A DNA stretch of 64,000 nt from Tsukamurella ocularis (GTDB taxonomy: Bacteria; Actinomycetota; Actinomycetes; Mycobacteriales; Mycobacteriaceae): positions 62,001 to 126,000 of the forward strand of contig NZ_JANUCJ010000001.1 of the NCBI RefSeq assembly GCF_024807615.1, written 5' to 3'. The notes below the pieces were generated by a model. That model was not told the DNA's origin, made no database searches, and saw only the letters and a list, made by a program, of their open reading frames with translations. Below are positions 36,919 through 45,788 of the stretch, in pieces (the first letter of the stretch is position 1; every line of letters starts with the position of its first letter). Both the position numbers and the translations under genes were made by a program.

Positions 36919-38460
36919 TCAGTCGACGACGGTACTTCCCACCTCGGCCCTCACCCCGGCGGCGGAGTCCGGACCGGGGTCGGCGGCACCGTCGGACCGG
37001 CCCGGGCGGGCGAGGGCGAGAACCGTCACCGTGCCTGCGAGACCGACCAGGGTCAGCCCGACGACCACGGCGATGGCGGTGGTCATGCCGGGCAGCAGCT
37101 GCCCCGGCAGCGCCTGTGCGCCCGCGCTGGTGGTGATCGCGGTGACGACGGCCATCATCACGGCGCCGCCCACCTGGATGAAGGTGTTGAGCAGGCCGGA
37201 GGCGAGACCCTGCTCGTCGTCGTCCACGCCCTCGGTGGCCTGCGAGTTCACGGCCGGGAAGGTGAGGGCGAAGCCGACGCCGAGCAGCAGGATCGTCGGG
37301 AACAGGAACAGCCAGTAGCTGGCGCCGGCCTCCGCGCGGAGGAACCAGACGTACGCGCCGAGGAAGGCGGTGAGGCCGACGGCGACGAGGACGGTGCTGT
37401 TCACCCGGTCGAGCACGGCGTCGATCTTGGTGGCCGAGGCCACCACGAGGAGGCCAGCGGGCAGGAAGGCCAGCGACATGGCGACGGGGCTCCAGCCCAG
37501 CGAGTCCTGCACGTACAGCGTGACGAGGAACTGGAAGGCCGCGTAGCCGCCGAACATGACGAACCCGGCGAGGTTGGCGTGCACCAGCCGGACGGAGCGC
37601 AGGATGCCCAGCCGGACCAGCGGGTGCCGGTGCTTGGCCTCGATCACCACGAACGCCACCGCGAGCAGCGCGGACACGGCGAACAGGGTGAGCACCGTGG
37701 GCGAGGTCCAGCCGAGGTGCGGCGCCTGGACCACCGTGTAGACGAGGATCAGCAGCGCGCCGGTCGAGGTGAGGGCCCCCGCCACGTCGAAGCGCTTGAA
37801 CGCGAAGGTCTCCGACGGCGCGGTGCGCGGGATGACCTTCCAGCCCAGGAGGACCAGCGCCAGGGCGACAGGGCCGGGGAAGAGCAGGGTGAGCCGGTAG
37901 GAGATCTCGGTGAGCAGGCCGCCGAAGACCAGACCCATCGAGAAGCCGGAGGCTCCGGCGACCGTGTAGATGGAGAAGGCCTTGTTGCGGGCCGGTCCCT
38001 CGGCGAAGGTCGTGGTGATGATCGACAGGCCGGCAGGAACGGTGAAGGCCGCGGCGACGCCCTTGATGAAGCGCAGCGCGATCAGCGCGGTCGGCAGGTC
38101 GACGAAGGCGGTGGCGACGGAGGCCACGCCGAAGACGAGGACGGCGCCGAGGAAGACGGGACGCCGGCCGATCAGGTCAGCGGCGCGCCCGCCGAGGAGC
38201 AGCAGGCCGCCGTAGCCGAGGACGTAGCCCGAGACGATCCACTGCAGGGACGACGGGTCCATGCCGAGGGCGGCCTTGATGGAGGGCAGTGCCACGCCCA
38301 CCATCGAGATGTCGAGGGCGTCGAGGAACAGGGCGCCGCAGAGGACGAGCAGGAGCAGCCAGGTGCGAGAGGTCCAGCCGGAGGCGGTGGTGACGTGGAG
38401 TTCTTCCCTCCCGGGGTTCGGGTTCGACGGTGCTGTCGGGGGTTCGTGTGTCGTGGTCAC
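36919..38460 (-). CDS. MFS drug exporter, DHA2 (14-helix EmrB/QacA) type
   Basis: This 513-residue proton-driven exporter has 14 predicted helices. Landmarks are LDALDISMVGVALPSI in helix 1, the motif A loop GGRAADLIGRRPVFLGA, and motif C near GVAAAFTVPAGLSIITT. The likely start is GTG 38460, close to a leaderless promoter; ATG 38484 would add eight residues. It is divergent from a MarR regulator, with a perfect palindrome between them, so it is probably repressed by that MarR and induced by its substrate. Confidence 0.9.
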   Translation of the reverse strand: MTTTHEPPTAPSNPNPGREELHVTTASGWTSRTWLLLLVLCGALFLDALDISMVGVALPSIKAALGMDPSSLQWIVSGYVLGYGGLLLLGGRAADLIGRRPVFLGAVLVFGVASVATAFVDLPTALIALRFIKGVAAAFTVPAGLSIITTTFAEGPARNKAFSIYTVAGASGFSMGLVFGGLLTEISYRLTLLFPGPVALALVLLGWKVIPRTAPSETFAFKRFDVAGALTSTGALLILVYTVVQAPHLGWTSPTVLTLFAVSALLAVAFVVIEAKHRHPLVRLGILRSVRLVHANLAGFVMFGGYAAFQFLVTLYVQDSLGWSPVAMSLAFLPAGLLVVASATKIDAVLDRVNSTVLVAVGLTAFLGAYVWFLRAEAGASYWLFLFPTILLLGVGFALTFPAVNSQATEGVDDDEQGLASGLLNTFIQVGGAVMMAVVTAITTSAGAQALPGQLLPGMTTAIAVVVGLTLVGLAGTVTVLALARPGRSDGAADPGPDSAAGVRAEVGSTVVD

Positions 38461-38484
38461 TCCGAAGACTCTATGCGCACGCAT

Positions 38485-38502
38485 TAAATGTGTCTACATT
38501 TA
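38485..38502. promoter_or_regulatory. MarR operator between MFS exporter and marR
   Basis: TAAATGT-GTCT-ACATTTA is a perfect inverted repeat with 7-bp arms, flanked by GCGCA/TGCGC. It lies between two divergent genes and is far more AT-rich than its surroundings, as expected for a MarR binding site. Confidence 0.75.
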
Positions 38503-38545
38503 TTGCGCAGGAATATTTTGCGTCGGTCCGGTGTAGACTGCGGAC

Positions 38546-39004
38546 ATGAGCGTCAAAGGCGACGTCGTTCCGGCCGACGTGAGCACCTGCACCCCCGCGG
38601 ACGACGCGCTGGCCGAACAGTGGCACCGGCTGATGCGCGACTACTCCCGCATGACCTGCGCCCTCGACCGCGCACTCTCCGCGCACGAGCTGACCTCGTC
38701 AGAGTTCGAGGTCCTGGAGCAACTGGAGATCGCCCGGGCGAACGACCGCGCCAAGGTCCGCATGGCCGACCTGGCCGAGCACGTCCATCTCTCCCAGTCG
38801 GCACTCTCCCGCCTGGTCGCGCGCCTCGAGAAGGACGGCCTCACGACCCGCAGCATGTGCGAGAGCGACCGGCGGTCGGTCTTCACCGCCATCACCGACG
38901 GCGGCCGCGAGCGCTACGCCGCGGCTCGGCCGACCCAGCGCGCAGTGCTGCGCGCCGAGTCGGCCGAGTGCGGAATGCGGGAGTACCTCTGCGGCGAGGA
39001 ATGA
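38546..39004 (+). CDS. MarR-family repressor of the adjacent exporter
   Basis: This 152-residue winged-helix protein has the MarR core: TSSEFEVLEQLEIA, recognition helix VHLSQSALSRLVARLEKDG and the wing MCESDRRSVFTAITDGG. TAGACT at 38534-38539 lies just upstream of the ATG, which suggests a leaderless transcript. The palindrome at 38485-38502 is the likely operator for both genes. The inducing ligand is unknown. Confidence 0.9.
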   Translation: MSVKGDVVPADVSTCTPADDALAEQWHRLMRDYSRMTCALDRALSAHELTSSEFEVLEQLEIARANDRAKVRMADLAEHVHLSQSALSRLVARLEKDGLTTRSMCESDRRSVFTAITDGGRERYAAARPTQRAVLRAESAECGMREYLCGEE

Positions 39005-39033
39005 TCCTCAGCTCGGAGTGACCGGCCCGACGG

Positions 39034-39729
39034 TCAACCTTCGAGACCGGCCACCGCGCGGTCGATGAGATCGGCGATCTCGCGGGGGTGCGAGGCCAGC
39101 GACGCGTGGCTCGCGTCGAGCTCGATCACCTCGCGGGCGCCGATGCGCTCGGCCATCCGGCGCTCGTTGTCCGGGTGGATCATCCGGTCCTGCGTGGACA
39201 CCTGGTACCAGCTGGGCTTGTGCCGCCATGCCGGATCCGTCACGGTGTCGCCGAAGGTCGAGCCCAGCGGCGCCTTCTGAGTGACGGCCATGACGAGCGC
39301 GGCGTCCTCGTCGAGGTCCTGCGCGAAGCTGTCGCGGAAGCGGTCCTGCGCGATCCACAGGTAGCCGTCGGAATCGGGGGCGATCGCGTCGACGGCGGCC
39401 GGCGGGTGCTGCTCGGTGATAGCGCCGGGGCTCTCGCCCGCGTCGGGCGCGAAGGCCGCGACGTAGACCAGGCCCACGACGTTGGGCTGGTTCCCGGCCT
39501 CGGTGATCACGGCGCCGCCGTAGGAGTGCCCCACCAGCAGTACCGGTCCAGAAACCTGCGCGACCATCTTCCGTGTGCGCTCGGCGTCGTCGGCGAGGGA
39601 GGTCAGTGGGTTCTCAACGGCCCGTAGCTCGGGGTAGCCGCGGCGCCGCAGTTCGACGATGAGATCTCCCCAGTGGGCGGCCCCGCCCCAGAATCCGTGA
39701 ACCAGGACGATCGTGGGCTTATCCGTCAT
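39034..39729 (-). CDS. Alpha/beta hydrolase
   Basis: This 231-residue enzyme has HGFWGGAAHW at the oxyanion loop, the nucleophile elbow GHSYGGA, and the catalytic His in DASHASLASHP. The fold and length fit the small esterase/hydroxynitrile lyase-like group (salicylate-esterase type). There is no signal peptide. It is divergent from the AraC regulator at 39802, which probably controls it. Substrate unknown. Confidence 0.85.
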   Translation of the reverse strand: MTDKPTIVLVHGFWGGAAHWGDLIVELRRRGYPELRAVENPLTSLADDAERTRKMVAQVSGPVLLVGHSYGGAVITEAGNQPNVVGLVYVAAFAPDAGESPGAITEQHPPAAVDAIAPDSDGYLWIAQDRFRDSFAQDLDEDAALVMAVTQKAPLGSTFGDTVTDPAWRHKPSWYQVSTQDRMIHPDNERRMAERIGAREVIELDASHASLASHPREIADLIDRAVAGLEG

Positions 39730-39758
39730 CGGTCGTGACCTTTCGTGTGTAGTGACTT

Positions 39759-39786
39759 ATCCTTGCCCTGTCGACGCTAGAAGGAT
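39759..39786. promoter_or_regulatory. Inverted repeat between hydrolase and araC-type gene
   Basis: ATCCTT (39759-39764) and AAGGAT (39781-39786) form an inverted repeat with a 16-base spacer in the 72-base divergent gap. This could be a binding site for the AraC protein. The support is positional only. Confidence 0.35.
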
Positions 39787-39801
39787 TTAAGGTCAAGTAC
39801 C

Positions 39802-40674
39802 ATGCCTGATTCACCCTCTTTCTTTGCCGATCATCCGGAAGACGCGCCCGACGCCCTCAGCGCCCTCCTTCGCGCCGTGCACCTGCGCGGCGACCGGGTG
39901 CGCCGCGGCTCGTCGGGCCGGCCGGTCCGTCTGCGCGTCGTCGGGCGGCGCGTCGTCCACCTCGCGGTCTCCGGCGGGATGACGGTGCGCGTCGGCGGCA
40001 CGACGGTGGCCCTGGGCCCGTCCGACATGGCGCTGCTCCCCCGGGGCGACGATCACGTGCTCTCGGGCCCTGTGGGCGCGGACTGGGTCACCGGGGAGTT
40101 CACCGCCGATCGCCTCGCCGCCGACCCTGTTCTCGCGGTGCTGCCGCCCGTCATCCACTGCTCCGGCGCGGCACCGGACGCGCAGTGGTTGCGCGCCAGC
40201 TTGGAGCTGCTCCTTGCCGAGACCGACGCGCCCAGCCCGGGCAGCCACGTGATGGCGGCGCGCATCCTCGATCTGCTCTTCATCCACGCGCTGCGCCAGT
40301 GGGCGGCGAAGGCCGATTCGGGACCCGGTTGGCTCACCGCCGCGATGGACCCGCGGCTCGGACCGGTGTTGACCGCCGTGCACGCGCATCCCGAACACCC
40401 TTGGAGCATCGACGAACTCGCCCGCGTCGCCACCCTGTCACGGTCGGCGCTGGCGGCGCGATTCACGCGTTCACTGGGCGTCCCGCCCGCGGCGTACGTC
40501 ACAGCACAGCGCCTCGACCGAGCAGCAGAGCTGTTGCGCCACACCGATTCCCCGGTCGCGGAGGTGGGCCGCGCGGTAGGCTACGCCTCGGAGGCCGGGT
40601 TCAGCCGGGCCTTCCACCGCCGATTCGGCGCCCCACCGTTGCGCTGGCGCGGACCCGAGCCCCGTCACCCATAG
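39802..40674 (+). CDS. AraC-family regulator with N-terminal cupin
   Basis: This 290-residue regulator has an AraC-type cupin (VRVGGTTVALGPSDMALLPRG) and a double HTH at the C-terminus (HPWSIDELARVATLSRSALA; then SPVAEVGRAVGYASEAGFSRAF). Cupin_6-type AraC proteins commonly control a divergent oxidoreductase or hydrolase in response to a small molecule. Here the partner is the hydrolase at 39034-39729. Its last 10 bases overlap the convergent hydrolase gene. Confidence 0.9.
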   Translation: MPDSPSFFADHPEDAPDALSALLRAVHLRGDRVRRGSSGRPVRLRVVGRRVVHLAVSGGMTVRVGGTTVALGPSDMALLPRGDDHVLSGPVGADWVTGEFTADRLAADPVLAVLPPVIHCSGAAPDAQWLRASLELLLAETDAPSPGSHVMAARILDLLFIHALRQWAAKADSGPGWLTAAMDPRLGPVLTAVHAHPEHPWSIDELARVATLSRSALAARFTRSLGVPPAAYVTAQRLDRAAELLRHTDSPVAEVGRAVGYASEAGFSRAFHRRFGAPPLRWRGPEPRHP

Positions 40675-41552
40675 AGGTCTGCCATTCGCGCGATCTCCGC
40701 AGCGACTCCCTCGGGGGTCTCCACCGTACTCGCGTGACCCGTGTCGAACTCGACGAGACGATCGAGATGTCCGCGACGATCGACCTCCGCTGCGATGCCG
40801 CGCCCCATCCAGGAGGGCGTGATCCGGTCGACCCGACCGACGATGACGGATGTCGGTACGTCGATCGCTCGCGCGGCATCGGGGCCGAGCGCGATATCCG
40901 CCAGGGACAAGGCCGTTCGTGCCCGGATCTTCGGATCGCACGTCGCGACGATGCGCGTGACGAAGGCCGCTTGCTCGCGCGTGGCACTCCGGGGATTCAT
41001 CACGCGCAGCCGGACGGCCTCGCGGGTCAGCACCGTGTCGGGGAGTCTGATCGGGAGTCCGAAGACGAATCTCCCCAGCCTTTCCGGCGCAGGGACAAGA
41101 CCATTGAGCAGCGGGAGGACGCGCGTCCCGCGGACCAGCCCACCCCAGGTGGTGTTGGCCAGCACCGCCGCCGAGGACGTCGCGCGGGCGCGATCGGGGT
41201 GCCGCTGCCACCAGGCCTGGATCGCGATGCCGCCCATGCTGTGACCGACCACGACGGCGCGCCTCGAGCGGACGCACTGGTCTATCACGTGCGCGAGGTC
41301 ATCGGCGAGCACGTCGGCGTCGATCGACCGTCGCCCCGGCGAGCTCTCACCGTGACCACGTTGGTCGTACGCGATCACATGGAAGCGATCGGCGAGGAGG
41401 TCGATCTGCGGCTGCCAGTACTCGAGCCGACAGGCCCAGCCGTGCGCGAGGACGATCGTCGGCCGGTCGGGCGCACCCACGCGCCGGACCCGCAACCGCG
41501 CACCATCGTCCGTCCGCACCCACTCGTCCTCACCCGCAGCTGTCCTCCGCAT
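40665..41552 (-). CDS. Alpha/beta hydrolase
   Basis: This 295-residue enzyme has HGWACRLEYW, the nucleophile elbow GHSMGGIA, the acid region RVDRITP and the His in FDTGHASTVETPE. It is a general lipase/esterase-type fold without a signal peptide. GTG 41555 lies just before ATG 41552. A perfect palindrome at 41562-41577 sits directly upstream, so expression is probably tightly controlled. The gene is convergent with the AraC gene. Confidence 0.85.
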   Translation of the reverse strand: MRRTAAGEDEWVRTDDGARLRVRRVGAPDRPTIVLAHGWACRLEYWQPQIDLLADRFHVIAYDQRGHGESSPGRRSIDADVLADDLAHVIDQCVRSRRAVVVGHSMGGIAIQAWWQRHPDRARATSSAAVLANTTWGGLVRGTRVLPLLNGLVPAPERLGRFVFGLPIRLPDTVLTREAVRLRVMNPRSATREQAAFVTRIVATCDPKIRARTALSLADIALGPDAARAIDVPTSVIVGRVDRITPSWMGRGIAAEVDRRGHLDRLVEFDTGHASTVETPEGVAAEIARMADLYG

Positions 41553-41561
41553 CACCGCACA

Positions 41562-41577
41562 CTATCTGACTAGATAG
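41562..41577. promoter_or_regulatory. Palindromic operator upstream of hydrolase
   Basis: CTATCT-GACT-AGATAG is a perfect inverted repeat 9 bases upstream of the hydrolase start. A second palindrome, CACTATAGTG, lies at 41597-41606. Both are AT-rich in a GC-rich setting. The binding regulator is not identifiable; a TetR or GntR type would fit. Confidence 0.6.
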
Positions 41578-41631
41578 GTTGTCACGCGATTTCTATCACT
41601 ATAGTGCGGGCGATTCGCGGACCGTGCGCCG

Positions 41632-43065
41632 CTACGCCACCTCGGCCTGAGGCTTCGGGATCAGCAGCGCGATCACGCCGGCGAGCAGCGCGGCCACCGC
41701 GGCGACCACGAAAATGGTCGCGAAAGCGCCCTGCGTGGGGATCATGTGCCCGGCCATGGTCGCCGACTTGGCGGAGATGATCGCAGCGGCGACGGCGGAG
41801 CAGATCGTCGTGCCGAGCGAGCGCATCAGGGCGTTGAGGCCGATCGCGGCGCCGGTCTCGCTCTGCGGCACCGAGGACATGATGATCGTGGGCATGGCGG
41901 CGTAGGCGATCGCGACGCCGACGGTGCCGACGATCGACGCGAGCGAGAGCTTCCAGGCGGCGTCCATGAGGAAGTAGGCGAGCACGTAGCCGCCGGCCAC
42001 GACGAAAGCGCCGATGGCGAGGGTCACGGCGGGACCGACCTTCTTGATGAGGATGCTCGAGACCGGCGCGAAGATCATCATCATGATGCCGCCGGGCATC
42101 ATCCACAGGCCCGCCTCGAGCATGCTCTTGCCCAGGCCGAAGCCGGTGGCGGTGGGGTACTCCATGATCTGCGGGACGCAGAGCATCATCGCCATCATGC
42201 CGAAGCCGATGGTCACGGTCGCGATATTGGTAATGAGCACGCGAGGTCGCGCGGAGGTGCGCAGGTCGACGAGCGGATCATCGTGCCGCAGTTCGAAGGC
42301 GCCCCACGCGACGAGCACGACGAGACCGCCGACGAGGAGACCGAGGGTGGTGCCGGAGGTCCAGCCCCAGTCGTTGCCCTTGGAGACGGCGACGAGGGTC
42401 GCGACCAGACCGACGGCGAGGCCGATCGAGCCGATCACGTCGATGCGCCCGCCGACGCCGGGGGCACCGTCGGGCAGGACGAAGAGGACGGCGGCGAGGA
42501 TGAGCCCGGCGAGCACGGTCGAGACCCAGAACAGCATGTGCCAGTCGTAGGTCTGCGCGATCCACGCCGAGAGCGGCAGGCCGATGGCGCCGCCGACGCC
42601 AAGGGTCGCGCTCATGGCGGCGACGGCCGTCGCGGTCATCGCGGGAGGCGTGACCTCGCGCATCATCGAGATGCCGACGGGGATGAAGGCCATGGCCAAA
42701 CCCTGCAGCACGCGGCCGACGAGCATGAGCAGCAGCCCGGCGGACAGGGCCGCGGCGAGCGAGCCCGCGACGAGCAGAGCCGCACTGAGGATGAGGACGC
42801 GGCGCTTGCCGATCATGTCGGCGAGGCGGCCGCCGATGGGCATCGCGACCGCGGCCGCGAGCAGCGTGGCGGTGATGACCCAGGAGGCGTTCGCCGTCGA
42901 GGTGCTCAGGAGCTGCGGCAGCTCGGGCTGGATCGGGATCACGAGCGACTGCATGAGCGCGGCGACCATACCGCCGAAGCACAGGATGATCACGGTCACG
43001 AGTGGATGGTTCCGGCGGGAGCCGCTCGACGCGAGCGCGCCCTGCTCGGTAACGGTGCTGGTCAC
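41632..43065 (-). CDS. MFS drug exporter (DHA2 type)
   Basis: This 477-residue 14-helix exporter has VIPIQPELPQLL in helix 1, GGRLADMIGKRRVLI as motif A and GVGGAIGLPLSAW as a later conserved loop. GTG 43065 is the likely start, with AGAGG upstream; the longer frame would overlap the operator region. It is divergent from the MarR gene at 43215 and is probably repressed by it. Substrates are unknown. Confidence 0.9.
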   Translation of the reverse strand: MTSTVTEQGALASSGSRRNHPLVTVIILCFGGMVAALMQSLVIPIQPELPQLLSTSTANASWVITATLLAAAVAMPIGGRLADMIGKRRVLILSAALLVAGSLAAALSAGLLLMLVGRVLQGLAMAFIPVGISMMREVTPPAMTATAVAAMSATLGVGGAIGLPLSAWIAQTYDWHMLFWVSTVLAGLILAAVLFVLPDGAPGVGGRIDVIGSIGLAVGLVATLVAVSKGNDWGWTSGTTLGLLVGGLVVLVAWGAFELRHDDPLVDLRTSARPRVLITNIATVTIGFGMMAMMLCVPQIMEYPTATGFGLGKSMLEAGLWMMPGGIMMMIFAPVSSILIKKVGPAVTLAIGAFVVAGGYVLAYFLMDAAWKLSLASIVGTVGVAIAYAAMPTIIMSSVPQSETGAAIGLNALMRSLGTTICSAVAAAIISAKSATMAGHMIPTQGAFATIFVVAAVAALLAGVIALLIPKPQAEVA

Positions 43066-43097
43066 GAGGACCGCCTCTCTACGGGGAAAACGACTGA

Positions 43098-43114
43098 ATG
43101 TGTGTAACATACAT
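43098..43114. promoter_or_regulatory. Likely MarR operator between MFS exporter and marR
   Basis: ATGTGTG-TAA-CATACAT is an inverted repeat with one mismatch in 7-bp arms in the divergent gap. A second, looser repeat GTTG-N7-CAAC lies at 43118-43132. Confidence 0.55.
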
Positions 43115-43214
43115 ATCGTTGAACTGTGCAACCATATGCCCCGAGCGCGCACCGTGCAACACGGACATTCCGCCGGCCTGACAGAATCGGCGGATCCATC
43201 CCGAGGGAGGAAGC

Positions 43215-43643
43215 ATGGACGACGCGGCGCGCCGCCTCGAGCGGGAGATCAACGCCCTCGGGCGGCACATGCGGGCGCGCCCGCGGTCGATGGAGTTGCA
43301 CCTCGACCGCTCGGCCTACCTCGTGCTCCTGCTGCTCGACTACGCCGGGCCGAGCACACTCAAGGAGATCGCCACCGAGCTCGAGCTGGAGCAGTCCACC
43401 GTGAACCGGCAGGTCAACAAGGCCATCGAGCACGGACTCCTCGAGGCCGACGGCGCCCTCTCCGGCCCGAAACGCATCCGCGCGACCGCCGCCGGACGGG
43501 CCGCGTTCCAGCGCGACCGCGACGTCAAGCTGCGCGGCATCGGGTCGATCATGGCCGACCTCGACGAGACCGACCGCGAGGCGCTGATCTCCGGCCTCAC
43601 CGCCCTCAACGCGGCGCTCGCCGCGCGCGCCGGGGAGGCCTGA
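43215..43643 (+). CDS. MarR-family regulator
   Basis: This 142-residue regulator has the MarR winged helix: DRSAYLVLLLLDYAGPSTLK, recognition helix LELEQSTVNRQVNKAIEHG and a short wing LSGPKRIRATAAG. GAGGGAGGAAGC precedes the ATG, a strong ribosome site. It is divergent from the exporter and ends 10 bases before the convergent tsaD stop. It is likely the repressor of the exporter and of itself. Confidence 0.9.
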   Translation: MDDAARRLEREINALGRHMRARPRSMELHLDRSAYLVLLLLDYAGPSTLKEIATELELEQSTVNRQVNKAIEHGLLEADGALSGPKRIRATAAGRAAFQRDRDVKLRGIGSIMADLDETDREALISGLTALNAALAARAGEA

Positions 43644-43653
43644 GGGCTCCCGA

Positions 43654-44688
43654 CTACAGCTTCGTGAGCGTGACCGAGAGCCCGGGGTCGGTCGCGGCGC
43701 CGAGATCCGTGGGCGTCGGGTCCGCGTCGATGACGTGCGCGCCGAGCGCCGCGATCATCACGCCGTTATCGGTGCACAGCCGCGGCTTGGGCACGCGCAG
43801 TTCGATGCCCGCGGCGTCGCAGCGTTCCTGCGCGAGCGAGCGGATGCGCGAGTTCGCGGTGGCGCCGCCGCCGAGAACCATCGTCTCCACGCCGACGTCC
43901 TGCGCGGCGCGGATCGCCTTGAAGGTCAACACGTCCGCGACGGCCTCCTGGAAGGACGCAGCGATGTCGGGCACGTTCAGCGGACGGCCCGCGGCGTTCT
44001 CGGCCTCGACGTGCCGCGCGACGGCCGTCTTGAGGCCGCTGAAGGAGAAGTCGTACCGCGCATCCTGCTGCCGGGTCATGGCGCGGGGGAAGCGGATCGC
44101 CTGCGGATCACCCTGGCGCGCCAGCTCGTCGATGACGGGTCCGCCGGGGTAGCCGAGACCGAGCAGCCGGGCGACCTTGTCGAAGGCCTCCCCCGCGGCA
44201 TCGTCGACGGTGGTCCCGAGCTCCGTGATCGGGGCGCCGAGGTCGGTCACGTGCAGCAGGTGCGTGTGTCCGCCGGAGACGAGCAGCGCGATGCAGGGCG
44301 GCATCGGGCCGTGCTCGAGGGTGTCGACTGCGACGTGTCCACCCAGGTGATTGAGGCCGTAGAAGGGCACGTCCCACGCCGCTGCATAGGCTTTCGCGGC
44401 TGCGACGCCCACGAGCAGCGCGCCTGCGAGGCCGGGCCCGATGGTGACGGCGAGCGCGTCGGGCCGGTCGACGCCGGCCGTGGCGAGGGCGCGCTGCATC
44501 GTCGGCACGATGGCCTCGAGGTGGGCGCGCGAGGCGACCTCGGGCACCACCCCGCCGTAGCGAGCGTGCTCGTCCTGGGAGGAGGCGACTTCGTCGGCGA
44601 GGAGCCGCGCCGTCTTCGACTCCGGATCCCAGTCGACGATGCCGACGCCGGTCTCGTCGCACGAGCTCTCCACACCCATGACGATCAT
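43654..44688 (-). CDS. tsaD: tRNA t6A threonylcarbamoyltransferase TsaD
   Basis: This 344-residue ASKHA-fold enzyme transfers the threonylcarbamoyl group to A37 of ANN-decoding tRNAs, working with TsaB and TsaE. Motifs are [12 protein letters not shown] at the start, the metal-binding [16 protein letters not shown], and [12 protein letters not shown] with LCTDNGVMI at the end. Its ATG overlaps the rimI stop (ATGA at 44685-44688), so it is the last gene of the tsaB-rimI-tsaD run. Confidence 0.97.
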   Translation of the reverse strand: MIVMGVESSCDETGVGIVDWDPESKTARLLADEVASSQDEHARYGGVVPEVASRAHLEAIVPTMQRALATAGVDRPDALAVTIGPGLAGALLVGVAAAKAYAAAWDVPFYGLNHLGGHVAVDTLEHGPMPPCIALLVSGGHTHLLHVTDLGAPITELGTTVDDAAGEAFDKVARLLGLGYPGGPVIDELARQGDPQAIRFPRAMTRQQDARYDFSFSGLKTAVARHVEAENAAGRPLNVPDIAASFQEAVADVLTFKAIRAAQDVGVETMVLGGGATANSRIRSLAQERCDAAGIELRVPKPRLCTDNGVMIAALGAHVIDADPTPTDLGAATDPGLSVTLTKL

Positions 44689-45155
44689 CGCTGTCCCTGC
44701 GCTTCCCGCTTCATCGTGTACGCGTCGGCCCCGGACGGCCGGTAGTAGTTCTTCCGCACCCCAACGGTGGCGAATCCGTTGCGCTCGTACAGCGTCCGGG
44801 CGGCCTCGTTGTCGGTGCGCACCTCGAGGAAGACGGCGCCGCCGTGCCGCTCGGCCTCGTCGAGGAGGGTGCGCAGGAGCGCGTATCCCACTCCCCTGCC
44901 CTGGTACTCGGGGTCGACGCCGATGGTGAGCACCTCGGACTCGGGGAAGAAAGTGTTGCCCAGCAGACCGATTCCGGCGTAGCCGACGAGCCGATCGCCT
45001 GCGCTCGCGTCACGGGCGGCGAAGAAACGGGTGTGCCGCTCGGGCGTGAACGCAGAGGCGGGCCAGGGGCTGTCGCCGACGAACAGGACGGTCTCCAGTT
45101 CGGCGCAGCGCTCGGCCTCGTCGGGACGCAGCGGTCCGATCGGGATCTCAGGCAC
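44685..45155 (-). CDS. rimI: Ribosomal protein S18-alanine N-acetyltransferase-like RimI
   Basis: This 156-residue GNAT enzyme has the acetyl-CoA loop [15 protein letters not shown] and the C-terminal [23 protein letters not shown] typical of RimI. It acetylates protein N-termini. GTG 45155 overlaps the tsaB stop by 8 bases and the gene ends overlapping tsaD, so all three are co-translated. Confidence 0.92.
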   Translation of the reverse strand: MPEIPIGPLRPDEAERCAELETVLFVGDSPWPASAFTPERHTRFFAARDASAGDRLVGYAGIGLLGNTFFPESEVLTIGVDPEYQGRGVGYALLRTLLDEAERHGGAVFLEVRTDNEAARTLYERNGFATVGVRKNYYRPSGADAYTMKREAQGQR

Positions 45156-45738
45156 GCGCAGCCGTTTCGACGGCGTCGGGGCGGCGCAGGTACAGCGGGA
45201 CGAGCGGCTGCGGATCCGTGCCCAGGAGGTGCTTGCCGACCGTGACGAGGCTCGCCGGCGTCGGCGATCCCTCGACGGTCCGGGCACCGTCGACGTCCAG
45301 TTCTGCGGGCTTGATGACGCCCGGACCTGCCGTGCGGACACCGTCGGCGTACCGGGCCCAGTAGACCTCCTTGCGCCGCGCGTCGGTGACGACGACCACG
45401 TCGCCGGTCTCGCCCCGCATGAGCGCTCCGGCGGCGATGGCGTCGAGGCTGCAGACGCCGTGCACCTCGATGCCGAGCGCGTCGCCGAAGGCCGCGGCGG
45501 TGGCCATGCCGACCCGCAGACCCGTGAAGGGGCCGGGGCCGCAGCCGACGATGACGGCGCCCAGGTCGGCGCGCTCGAGCCCGGCCTCGGCGAGACATTC
45601 GAGCAGGTAGGGCACGAGCACCTCGGCGTGGCCACGCGCATGCGTGCGATCGCGGCGGGCGAGCACGGTGCCGCTCTCGGAGTCGACGATGCCCACCGTG
45701 AGCGCCGGCGTGGCGGTGTCCAGGGCGAGCACGTACAT
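45148..45738 (-). CDS. tsaB: tRNA t6A complex protein TsaB
   Basis: This 196-residue scaffold of the t6A complex has the N-terminal ALDTATPALTVGIVD and the GCGPGPFTGLRVG motif, and is an inactive paralogue of TsaD. It heads the tsaB-rimI-tsaD unit. In related genomes tsaE lies next to it; here a 2.7-kb module separates them. Confidence 0.94.
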   Translation of the reverse strand: MYVLALDTATPALTVGIVDSESGTVLARRDRTHARGHAEVLVPYLLECLAEAGLERADLGAVIVGCGPGPFTGLRVGMATAAAFGDALGIEVHGVCSLDAIAAGALMRGETGDVVVVTDARRKEVYWARYADGVRTAGPGVIKPAELDVDGARTVEGSPTPASLVTVGKHLLGTDPQPLVPLYLRRPDAVETAARA

Positions 45739-45788
45739 ACCTGCAGGTTACCGCCTCGGCTTCGTGCGCCCGAAATCCGCGAGGGCAC

